Shown here piece by piece: positions 53,252 to 64,000 of a stretch of 64,000 bases of DNA (position 1 is its first letter; each line of letters begins with the position of its first letter). The position numbers and the translations under genes were made by a program. A model generated the notes under the pieces. The model saw only the letters and a list, made by a program, of their open reading frames with translations. It made no database searches and was not told the origin of the DNA. The stretch spans positions 37,323,992 through 37,387,991 of the forward strand of contig CM067069.1 of assembly GCA_033980235.1 (NCBI GenBank). The letters are read 5' to 3'. Source of the DNA: Diadema setosum. Lineage: Eukaryota; Echinodermata; Echinoidea; Diadematoida; Diadematidae.

Positions 53252-56200
53252 CTCTAAATGACGTCATACGGGCCCGTCTAAGTTGAAATTCCGCGCGCGC
53301 GTCAATGGCGATATACAGTGCAACAATGCCAAAAAACCGCCAATTTTCAATCCGAATTTACTCGCCAGGATGGACGATGACCCCCCATTTTCTTGACATA
53401 TTTTGAAAGCTGATGAGTTGTTCATGTCATTCAATGGGTTGGCGATGCTGGCATAATGATTAAAAGATATCAAATTTCTTCACAAAGTAAAAAAGTAAAT
53501 TTTCAAAATGACGTCATCAAATTTCAAGTTTACTCGAGCGTATCTCACTTATCCTTGGCCAATTTTCACCCAGATTTCAGTATGTTGTAGCTAATTTAAT
53601 ACTCTATCAGTTTTATGATAACACAATTTTGATTAAATGACAGCATGACCTCGTAAAAATGGATTGAAAGTAACCTTGTCGAATTTGACCAGTTTACGTG
53701 TTATCTCTATGGAAGTGCAGTTTTTGTGGAAATGAAAATTGACATGACTATTTCTATCGAGCACTAGCTCACTTATGCTTCGGTGAATTTCTCCCAGATT
53801 TTAATATATTGTAGCTGAGACTTTGCGCTATCGTAATAAGTCCTCCGTTTTTTTCATACGACGTAAAAAGTACGTCGAAAAACTCGAGTAAAATAATCAA
53901 GCTTAGCTTCATTAGGTGATCCGAGTATCCTCTCGGATCACCTTCTGTATCTGTACGGATTCTTTGTGTGTTCTTATTTCTGGACAAAAGTTGTGTATCT
54001 ACTTACTCAAAAAGTTCTCAGAGTATCTATTTCAAACTCATACCATGTATGTATCATGTCCCAAAGACGACAAATCTAATGTATCATTGTGATCAGTCGA
54101 CCGTGACGTCACTATGACGTCATTATATGAAAACACATTTTCATTCATATCCCATTAATGGAATGGAATTTTTCAATGAAATTTACGTCACATATATTTC
54201 AAGTTAAGCTGGTTCTACTCATGTTCTCAAAATTTATCTATACCCTTAAAACATGCGCGTACGCGCGCGTTGAAATATTTGTATGCTCCAATTGAGCTCA
54301 ATTTTTTTTTGCACACGTTTCAGACCATTTGGAGCATTTTTTGAAAAATTGAAAAATTGGACGGACGCGTACGCGCGCGCATATATACGCACGCACAGCT
54401 CTTATGCAATAGAAATTTCCCGTTTTTTCACACTTATCGGATGCCTAAAATGTCAAGGAATATTTCTACCAAGTTTCAAGTCAATCCGACTCTAAATGAC
54501 GTCATACGGGCCCGTCTAAGTTGAAATTCCGCGCGCGCGTCAATGGCGATATACAGTGCAACAATGCCAAAAAACCGCCAATTTTCAATCCGAATTTACT
54601 CGCCAGGATGGACGATGACCCCCCATTTTCTTGACATATTTTGAAAGCTGATGAGTTGTTCATGTCATTCAATGGGTTGGCGATGCTGGCATAATGATTA
54701 AAAGATATCAAATTTCTTCACAAAGTAAAAAAGTAAATTTTCAAAATGACGTCATCAAATTTCAAGTTTACTCGAGCGTATCTCACTTATCCTTGGCCAA
54801 TTTTCACCCAGATTTCAGTATGTTGTAGCTAATTTAATACTCTATCAGTTTTATAGCAACACAATTTTGATTAAATGACAGCATGACCTCGTAAAAATGG
54901 ATTGAAAGTAACCTTGTCGAATTTGACCAGTTTACGTGTTATCTCTATGGAAGTGCAGTTTTTGTGGAAATGAAAATTGACATGACTATTTCTATCGAGC
55001 ACTAGCTCACTTATGCTTCGGTGAATTTCTCCCAGATTTTAATATATTGTAGCTGAGACTTTGCGCTATCGTAATAAGTCCTCCGTTTTTTTCATACGAC
55101 GTAAAAAGTACGTCGAAAAACTCGAGTAAAATAATCAAGCTTAGCTTCATTAGGTGATCCGAGTATCCTCTCGGATCACCTTCTGTATCTGTACGGATTC
55201 TTTGTGTGTTCTTATTTCTGGACAAAAGTTGTGTATCTACTTACTCAAAAAGTTCTCAGAGTATCTATTTCAAACTCATACCATGTATGTATCATGTCCC
55301 AAAGACGACAAATCTAATGTATCATTGTGATCAGTCGACCGTGACGTCACTATGACGTCATTATATGAAAACACATTTTCATTCATATCCCATTAATGGA
55401 ATTGAATTTTTCAATGAAATTTACGTCACATATATTTCAAGTTAAGCTGGTTCTACTCATGTTCTCAAAATTTATCTATACCCTTAAAACGTGCGCGTAC
55501 GCGCGCGTTGAAATATTTGTATGCTCCAATTGAGCTCAAATTTTTTTTGCACACGTTTCAGACCATTTGGAGCATTTTTTGAAAAATTGAAAAAATTGGA
55601 CGGACGCGTACGCGCGCGAATATATACGCACGCACAGCTCTTATGCAATAGAAATTTCCCGTTTTTTCACACTTATCGGATGCCTAAAATGTCAAGGAAT
55701 ATTTCTACCAAGTTTCAAGTCAATCCGACTCTAAATGACGTCATACGGGCCCGTCTAAGTTGAAATTCCGCGCGTGCGTCAATGGCGATATACAGTGCAA
55801 CAATGCCAAAAAACCGCCAATTTTCAATCCGAATTTACTCGCCAGGATGGACGATGACCCCCCATTTTCTTGACATATTTTGAAAGCTGATGAGTTGTTC
55901 ATGTCATTCCATGGGTTGGCGATGCTGGCATAATGATTAAAAAATATCAAATTTCTTCACAAAGTAAAAAAAGTAAATTTTCAAAATGACGTCATCAAAT
56001 TTCAAGTTTACTCGAGCGTATCTCACTTATCCTTGGCCAATTTTCACCCAGATTTCAGTATGTTGTAGCTAATTTAATACTCTATCAGTTTTATAGCAAC
56101 ACAATTTTGATTAAATGACAGCATGACCTCGTAAAAATGGATTGAAAGTAACCTTGTCGAATTTGACCAGTTTACGTGTTATCTCTATGGAAGTGCAGTT

Positions 56201-56967
56201 TTTGTGGAAATGAAAATTGACATGACTATTTCTATCGAGCACTAGCTCACTTATGCTTCGGTGAATTTCTCCCAGATTTTAATATATTGTAGCTGAGACT
56301 TTGCGCTATCGTAATAAGTCCTCCGTTTTTTTCATACGACGTAAAAAGTACGTCGAAAAACTCGAGTAAAATAATCAAGCTTAGCTTCATTAGGTGATCC
56401 GAGTATCCTCTCGGATCACCTTCTGTATCTGTACGGATTCTTTGTGTGTTCTTATTTCTGGACAAAAGTTGTGTATCTACTTACTCAAAAAGTTCTCAGA
56501 GTATCTATTTCAAACTCATACCATGTATGTATCATGTCCCAAAGACGACAAATCTAATGTATCATTGTGATCAGTCGACCGTGACGTCACTATGACGTCA
56601 TTATATGAAAACACATTTTCATTCATATCCCATTAATGGAATGGAATTTTTCAATGAAATTTACGTCACATATATTTCAAGTTAAGCTGGTTCTACTCAT
56701 GTTCTCAAAATTTATCTATACCCTTAAAACGTGCGCGTACGCGCGCGTTGAAATATTTGTATGCTCCAATTGAGCTCAATTTTTTTTTGCACACGTTTCA
56801 GACCATTTGGAGCATTTTTTGAAAAATTGAAAAATTGGACGGACGCGTACGCGCGCGAATATATACGCACGCACAGCTCTTATGCAATAGAAATTTCCCG
56901 TTTTTTCACACTTATCGGATGCCTAAAATGTCAAGGAATATTTCTACCAAGTTTCAAGTCAATCCGA
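53252..56967. repeat. Higher-order group 12: monomers I-H-D
   Basis: Monomers start at 53252 (I, 1238 bp), 54490 (H, 1239 bp) and 55729 (D, 1239 bp). It stands where group 10 has E-G-H-D. A single I monomer (gataac state, 'a' right end) replaces E-G, which would fit one unequal exchange inside E and G. That exchange is an inference. Confidence 0.84.
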
Positions 56968-59900
56968 CTCTAAATGACGTCATACGGGCCCGTCTAAGTT
57001 GAAATTCCGCGCGCGCGTCAATGGCGATATACAGTGCAACAATGCCAAAAAACCGCCAATTTTCAATCCGAATTTACTCGCCAGGATGGACGATGACCCC
57101 CCATTTTCTTGACATATTTTGAAAGCTGATGAGTTGTTCATGTCATTCAATGGGTTGGCGATGCTGGCATAATGATTAAAAGATATCAAATTTCTTCACA
57201 AAGTAAAAAAGTAAATTTTCAAAATGACGTCATCAAATTTCAAGTTTACTCGAGCGTATCTCACTTATCCTTGGCCAATTTTCACCCAGATTTCAGTATG
57301 TTGTAGCTAATTTAATACTCTATCAGTTTTATAGCAACACAATTTTGATTAAATGACAGCATGACCTCGTAAAAATGGATTGAAAGTAACCTTGTCGAAT
57401 TTGACCAGTTTACGTGTTATCTCTATGGAAGTGCAGTTTTTGTGGAAATGAAAATTGACATGACTATTTCTATCGAGCACTAGCTCACTTACGCTTCGGT
57501 GAATTTCTCCCAGATTTTAATATATTGTAGCTGAGACTTTGCGCTATCGTAATAAGTCCTCCGTTTTTTTCATACGACGTAAAAAGTACGTCGAAAAACT
57601 CGAGTAAAATAATCAAGCTTAGCTTCATTAGGTGATCCGAGTATCCTCTCGGATCACCTTCTGTATCTGTACGGATTCTTTGTGTGTTCTTATTTCTGGA
57701 CAAAAGTTGTGTATCTACTTACTCAAAAAGTTCTCAGAGTATCTATTTCAAACTCATACCATGTATGTATCATGTCCCAAAGACGACAAATCTAATGTAT
57801 CATTGTGATCAGTCGACCGTGACGTCACTATGACGTCATTATATGAAAACACATTTTCATTCATATCCCATTAATGGAATTGAATTTTTCAATGAAATTT
57901 ACGTCACATATATTTCAAGTTAAGCTGGTTCTACTCATGTTCTCAAAATTTATCTATACCCTTAAAACGTGCGCGTACGCGCGCGTTGAAATATTTGTAT
58001 GCTCCAATTGAGCTCAAATTTTTTTTGCACACGTTTCAGACCATTTGGAGCATTTTTTGAAAAATTGAAAAAATTGGACGGACGCGTACGCGCGCGAATA
58101 TATACGCACGCACAGCTCTTATGCAATAGAAATTTCCCGTTTTTTCACACTTATCGGATGCCTAAAATGTCAAGGAATATTTCTACCAAGTTTCAAGTCA
58201 ATCCGACTCTAAATGACGTCATACGGGCCCGTCTAAGTTGAAATTCCGCGCGTGCGTCAATGGCGATATACAGTGCAACAATGCCAAAAAACCGCCAATT
58301 TTCAATCCGAATTTACTCGCCAGGATGGACGATGACCCCCCATTTTCTTGACATATTTTGAAAGCTGATGAGTTGTTCATGTCATTCCATGGGTTGGCGA
58401 TGCTGGCATAATGATTAAAAAATATCAAATTTCTTCACAAAGTAAAAAAAGTAAATTTTCAAAATGACGTCATCAAATTTCAAGTTTACTCGAGCGTATC
58501 TCACTTATCCTTGGCCAATTTTCACCCAGATTTCAGTATGTTGTAGCTAATTTAATACTCTATCAGTTTTATGATAACACAATTTTGATTAAATGACAGC
58601 ATGACCTCGTAAAAATGGATTGAAAGTAACCTTGTCGAATTTGACCAGTTTACGTGTTATCTCTATGGAAGTGCAGTTTTTGTGGAAATGAAAATTGACA
58701 TGACTATTTCTATCGAGCACTAGCTCACTTATGCTTCGGTGAATTTCTCCCAGATTTTAATATATTGTAGCTGAGACTTTGCGCTATCGTAATAAGTCCT
58801 CCGTTTTTTTCATACGACGTAAAAAGTACGTCGAAAAACTCGAGTAAAATAATCAAGCTTAGCTTCATTAGGTGATCCGAGTATCCTCTCGGATCACCTT
58901 CTGTATCTGTACGGATTCTTTGTGTGTTCTTATTTCTGGACAAAAGTTGTGTATCTACTTACTCAAAAAGTTCTCAGAGTATCTATTTCAAACTCATACC
59001 ATGTATGTATCATGTCCCAAAGACGACAAATCTAATGTATCATTGTGATCAGTCGACCGTGACGTCACTATGACGTCATTATATGAAAACACATTTTCAT
59101 TCATATCCCATTAATGGAATGGAATTTTTCAATGAAATTTACGTCACATATATTTCAAGTTAAGCTGGTTCTACTCATGTTCTCAAAATTTATCTATACC
59201 CTTAAAACGTGCGCGTACGCGCGCGTTGAAATATTTGTATGCTCCAATTGAGCTCAATTTTTTTTTGCACACGTTTCAGACCATTTGGAGCATTTTTTGA
59301 AAAATTGAAAAATTGGACGGACGCGTACGCGCGCGAATATATACGCACGCACAGCTCTTATGCAATAGAAATTTCCCGTTTTTTCACACTTATCGGATGC
59401 CTAAAATGTCAAGGAATATTTCTACCAAGTTTCAAGTCAATCCGACTCTAAATGACGTCATACGGGCCCGTCTAAGTTGAAATTCCGCGCGCGCGTCAAT
59501 GGCGATATACAGTGCAACAATGCCAAAAAACCGCCAATTTTCAATCCGAATTTACTCGCCAGGATGGACGATGACCCCCCATTTTCTTGACATATTTTGA
59601 AAGCTGATGAGTTGTTCATGTCATTCAATGGGTTGGCGATGCTGGCATAATGATTAAAAGATATCAAATTTCTTCACAAAGTAAAAAAGTAAATTTTCAA
59701 AATGACGTCATCAAATTTCAAGTTTACTCGAGCGTATCTCACTTATCCTTGGCCAATTTTCACCCAGATTTCAGTATGTTGTAGCTAATTTAATACTCTA
59801 TCAGTTTTATAGCAACACAATTTTGATTAAATGACAGCATGACCTCGTAAAAATGGATTGAAAGTAACCTTGTCGAATTTGACCAGTTTACGTGTTATCT

Positions 59901-62900
59901 CTATGGAAGTGCAGTTTTTGTGGAAATGAAAATTGACATGACTATTTCTATCGAGCACTAGCTCACTTATGCTTCGGTGAATTTCTCCCAGATTTTAATA
60001 TATTGTAGCTGAGACTTTGCGCTATCGTAATAAGTCCTCCGTTTTTTTCATACGACGTAAAAAGTACGTCGAAAAACTCGAGTAAAATAATCAAGCTTAG
60101 CTTCATTAGGTGATCCGAGTATCCTCTCGGATCACCTTCTGTATCTGTACGGATTCTTTGTGTGTTCTTATTTCTGGACAAAAGTTGTGTATCTACTTAC
60201 TCAAAAAGTTCTCAGAGTATCTATTTCAAACTCATACCATGTATGTATCATGTCCCAAAGACGACAAATCTAATGTATCATTGTGATCAGTCGACCGTGA
60301 CGTCACTATGACGTCATTATATGAAAACACATTTTCATTCATATCCCATTAATGGAATTGAATTTTTCAATGAAATTTACGTCACATATATTTCAAGTTA
60401 AGCTGGTTCTACTCATGTTCTCAAAATTTATCTATACCCTTAAAACGTGCGCGTACGCGCGCGTTGAAATATTTGTATGCTCCAATTGAGCTCAAATTTT
60501 TTTTGCACACGTTTCAGACCATTTGGAGCATTTTTTGAAAAATTGAAAAAATTGGACGGACGCGTACGCGCGCGAATATATACGCACGCACAGCTCTTAT
60601 GCAATAGAAATTTCCCGTTTTTTCACACTTATCGGATGCCTAAAATGTCAAGGAATATTTCTACCAAGTTTCAAGTCAATCCGACTCTAAATGACGTCAT
60701 ACGGGCCCGTCTAAGTTGAAATTCCGCGCGTGCGTCAATGGCGATATACAGTGCAACAATGCCAAAAAACCGCCAATTTTCAATCCGAATTTACTCGCCA
60801 GGATGGACGATGACCCCCCATTTTCTTGACATATTTTGAAAGCTGATGAGTTGTTCATGTCATTCCATGGGTTGGCGATGCTGGCATAATGATTAAAAAA
60901 TATCAAATTTCTTCACAAAGTAAAAAAAGTAAATTTTCAAAATGACGTCATCAAATTTCAAGTTTACTCGAGCGTATCTCACTTATCCTTGGCCAATTTT
61001 CACCCAGATTTCAGTATGTTGTAGCTAATTTAATACTCTATCAGTTTTATGATAACACAATTTTGATTAAATGACAGCATGACCTCGTAAAAATGGATTG
61101 AAAGTAACCTTGTCGAATTTGACCAGTTTACGTGTTATCTCTATGGAAGTGCAGTTTTTGTGGAAATGAAAATTGACATGACTATTTCTATCGAGCACTA
61201 GCTCACTTATGCTTCGGTGAATTTCTCCCAGATTTTAATATATTGTAGCTGAGACTTTGCGCTATCGTAATAAGTCCTCCGTTTTTTTCATACGACGTAA
61301 AAAGTACGTCGAAAAACTCGAGTAAAATAATCAAGCTTAGCTTCATTAGGTGATCCGAGTATCCTCTCGGATCACCTTCTGTATCTGTACGGATTCTTTG
61401 TGTGTTCTTATTTCTGGACAAAAGTTGTGTATCTACTTACTCAAAAAGTTCTCAGAGTATCTATTTCAAACTCATACCATGTATGTATCATGTCCCAAAG
61501 ACGACAAATCTAATGTATCATTGTGATCAGTCGACCGTGACGTCACTATGACGTCATTATATGAAAACACATTTTCATTCATATCCCATTAATGGAATGG
61601 AATTTTTCAATGAAATTTACGTCACATATATTTCAAGTTAAGCTGGTTCTACTCATGTTCTCAAAATTTATCTATACCCTTAAAACGTGCGCGTACGCGC
61701 GCGTTGAAATATTTGTATGCTCCAATTGAGCTCAAATTTTTTTTGCACACGTTTCAGACCATTTGGAGCATTTTTTGAAAAATTGAAAAAATTGGACGGA
61801 CGCGTACGCGCGCGAATATATACGCACGCACAGCTCTTATGCAATAGAAATTTCCCGTTTTTTCACACTTATCGGATGCCTAAAATGTCAAGGAATATTT
61901 CTACCAAGTTTCAAGTCAATCCGACTCTAAATGACGTCATACGGGCCCGTCTAAGTTGAAATTCCGCGCGTGCGTCAATGGCGATATACAGTGCAACAAT
62001 GCCAAAAAACCGCCAATTTTCAATCCGAATTTACTCGCCAGGATGGACGATGACCCCCCATTTTCTTGACATATTTTGAAAGCTGATGAGTTGTTCATGT
62101 CATTCCATGGGTTGGCGATGCTGGCATAATGATTAAAAAATATCAAATTTCTTCACAAAGTAAAAAAAGTAAATTTTCAAAATGACGTCATCAAATTTCA
62201 AGTTTACTCGAGCGTATCTCACTTATCCTTGGCCAATTTTCACCCAGATTTCAGTATGTTGTAGCTAATTTAATACTCTATCAGTTTTATAGCAACACAA
62301 TTTTGATTAAATGACAGCATGACCTCGTAAAAATGGATTGAAAGTAACCTTGTCGAATTTGACCAGTTTACGTGTTATCTCTATGGAAGTGCAGTTTTTG
62401 TGGAAATGAAAATTGACATGACTATTTCTATCGAGCACTAGCTCACTTATGCTTCGGTGAATTTCTCCCAGATTTTAATATATTGTAGCTGAGACTTTGC
62501 GCTATCGTAATAAGTCCTCCGTTTTTTTCATACGACGTAAAAAGTACGTCGAAAAACTCGAGTAAAATAATCAAGCTTAGCTTCATTAGGTGATCCGAGT
62601 ATCCTCTCGGATCACCTTCTGTATCTGTACGGATTCTTTGTGTGTTCTTATTTCTGGACAAAAGTTGTGTATCTACTTACTCAAAAAGTTCTCAGAGTAT
62701 CTATTTCAAACTCATACCATGTATGTATCATGTCCCAAAGACGACAAATCTAATGTATCATTGTGATCAGTCGACCGTGACGTCACTATGACGTCATTAT
62801 ATGAAAACACATTTTCATTCATATCCCATTAATGGAATGGAATTTTTCAATGAAATTTACGTCACATATATTTCAAGTTAAGCTGGTTCTACTCATGTTC

Positions 62901-63163
62901 TCAAAATTTATCTATACCCTTAAAACGTGCGCGTACGCGCGCGTTGAAATATTTGTATGCTCCAATTGAGCTCAATTTTTTTTTGCACACGTTTCAGACC
63001 ATTTGGAGCATTTTTTGAAAAATTGAAAAATTGGACGGACGCGTACGCGCGCGAATATATACGCACGCACAGCTCTTATGCAATAGAAATTTCCCGTTTT
63101 TTCACACTTATCGGATGCCTAAAATGTCAAGGAATATTTCTACCAAGTTTCAAGTCAATCCGA
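56968..63163. repeat. Higher-order group 13: monomers E-L-H-C2-D (third copy)
   Basis: Monomers start at 56968, 58207, 59446, 60685 (1240 bp) and 61925, giving 6196 bp, as in groups 9 and 11. Confidence 0.88.
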
Positions 63164-64000
63164 CTCTAAATGACGTCATACGGGCCCGTCTAAGTTGAAA
63201 TTCCGCGCGCGCGTCAATGGCGATATACAGTGCAACAATGCCAAAAAACCGCCAATTTTCAATCCGAATTTACTCGCCAGGATGGACGATGACCCCCCAT
63301 TTTCTTGACATATTTTGAAAGCTGATGAGTTGTTCATGTCATTCAATGGGTTGGCGATGCTGGCATAATGATTAAAAGATATCAAATTTCTTCACAAAGT
63401 AAAAAAGTAAATTTTCAAAATGACGTCATCAAATTTCAAGTTTACTCGAGCGTATCTCACTTATCCTTGGCCAATTTTCACCCAGATTTCAGTATGTTGT
63501 AGCTAATTTAATACTCTATCAGTTTTATAGCAACACAATTTTGATTAAATGACAGCATGACCTCGTAAAAATGGATTGAAAGTAACCTTGTCGAATTTGA
63601 CCAGTTTACGTGTTATCTCTATGGAAGTGCAGTTTTTGTGGAAATGAAAATTGACATGACTATTTCTATCGAGCACTAGCTCACTTACGCTTCGGTGAAT
63701 TTCTCCCAGATTTTAATATATTGTAGCTGAGACTTTGCGCTATCGTAATAAGTCCTCCGTTTTTTTCATACGACGTAAAAAGTACGTCGAAAAACTCGAG
63801 TAAAATAATCAAGCTTAGCTTCATTAGGTGATCCGAGTATCCTCTCGGATCACCTTCTGTATCTGTACGGATTCTTTGTGTGTTCTTATTTCTGGACAAA
63901 AGTTGTGTATCTACTTACTCAAAAAGTTCTCAGAGTATCTATTTCAAACTCATACCATGTATGTATCATGTCCCAAAGACGACAAATCTAATGTATCATT
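63164..64000. repeat. Partial monomer 52, type E, cut by the window edge
   Basis: The first 837 bases of a monomer with the agcaacac state and c at site 525 (acttacgc near 63685), which match type E. The type is provisional because the right-hand haplotype lies beyond the window. The sequence stops just before the palindrome cluster that starts at position 838 of the monomer. Confidence 0.85.

Larger units (their letters stand above)
1..64000. repeat. Satellite DNA array, ~1.24 kb monomer, 51 full copies plus one partial
   Basis: The same ~1239 bp sequence repeats head-to-tail from the first to the last base, with no other sequence between copies. Monomers differ at recurrent diagnostic sites, numbered here in monomer 1: 47 c/t, 182 a/c, 215 g/a, A-run 238-243 (6 or 7), 365-373 (four states), 525 t/c, 557 g/a with T-run 597-602 (6 or 7), 913 g/t, 1001 a/g, 1050 t/a, A-run 1100-1104 (5 or 6) and 1128 c/a. 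Three right-hand haplotypes exist: 'a' (1001 a, 1128 c; 12 monomers), 'e' (1001 g, 1128 a; 16 monomers) and 'K' (1050 a, six A at 1100, 1128 a; 23 monomers). The type letters in the block entries combine the 365-373 state, the 525/557 state and the right-hand haplotype. No gene was found anywhere, including in the stretches between the short open frames. The organism is not identifiable from this; a eukaryotic satellite is the best reading. Confidence 0.98.

Noticed and set aside
1..64000. CRISPR array
   Set aside because: The repeated unit is over 1.2 kb with no unique spacers, and no cas-like frames exist.
1..64000. Ribosomal DNA or tRNA gene cluster
   Set aside because: No recognisable rRNA core sequence, tRNA arm or pol III A/B box combination was seen in the monomer.
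1..64000. Telomeric repeats or an array edge
   Set aside because: No TTAGGG-like or other short telomere motif occurs, and both window ends are inside monomers.

Overview
The whole 64 kb window is one uninterrupted tandem array of a roughly 1.24 kb satellite monomer. It holds 51 complete monomers and a partial 52nd. All are head-to-tail on the same strand, with no unique DNA, no transposon insertion and no inversion. Both window edges lie inside the array, so its true length and flanks are unseen. I find no credible protein-coding or RNA gene. The short open frames recur only because the DNA recurs. Homopolymer indels create or destroy two of the three frame families, and the substitutions in the third change amino acids. 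A long, nearly homogeneous, moderately AT-rich satellite with kilobase monomers suggests a eukaryote, most likely from a heterochromatic, centromeric, subtelomeric or similar block. I cannot name the species from sequence alone.

Monomers start at 1, 1238, 2477, 3717, 4956, 6195, 7434, 8673, 9912, 11151, 12381, 13620, 14858, 16088, 17327, 18564, 19802, 21040, 22277, 23516, 24756, 25995, 27234, 28473, 29712, 30951, 32188, 33426, 34665, 35904, 37143, 38382, 39621, 40861, 42100, 43339, 44578, 45817, 47056, 48295, 49534, 50773, 52013, 53252, 54490, 55729, 56968, 58207, 59446, 60685, 61925 and 63164. The phase is arbitrary. Most are 1237-1240 bp; two are 1230 bp because of separate 9-bp deletions. 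Monomers differ at only about 17 recurrent sites, so pairwise identity is about 98-99% or more. Combinations of those sites define types, lettered here A, B, C, C2, D, E, G, H, I, J, K and L.

The order of types is not random. Monomer type D closes groups of three to five: ABCD, EGHD, GHD, AHD, AIJ, ABCD, EGHD, AKBD, ELHC2D, EGHD, ELHC2D, IHD, ELHC2D, E... This is a variable higher-order repeat. The eight-monomer run ABCDEGHD at 1-9911 recurs at 21040-30950. The five-monomer run ELHC2D recurs three times in the right half with an identical length of 6196 bp.

Each monomer is rich in dyad symmetry. It carries four perfect TGACGTCA (CRE-type) octamers, a 10+10 bp pair of abutting palindromes, a 12-bp-stem hairpin, a 7-bp-stem hairpin and three alternating purine-pyrimidine (Z-prone) tracts. 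It also contains a diverged internal duplication at about 224 bp spacing, hinting that the 1.24 kb unit grew from a smaller ancestral repeat. If there is an undescribed system here, it lies in this satellite and its higher-order structure and possible protein-binding or non-B DNA properties, not in encoded proteins.
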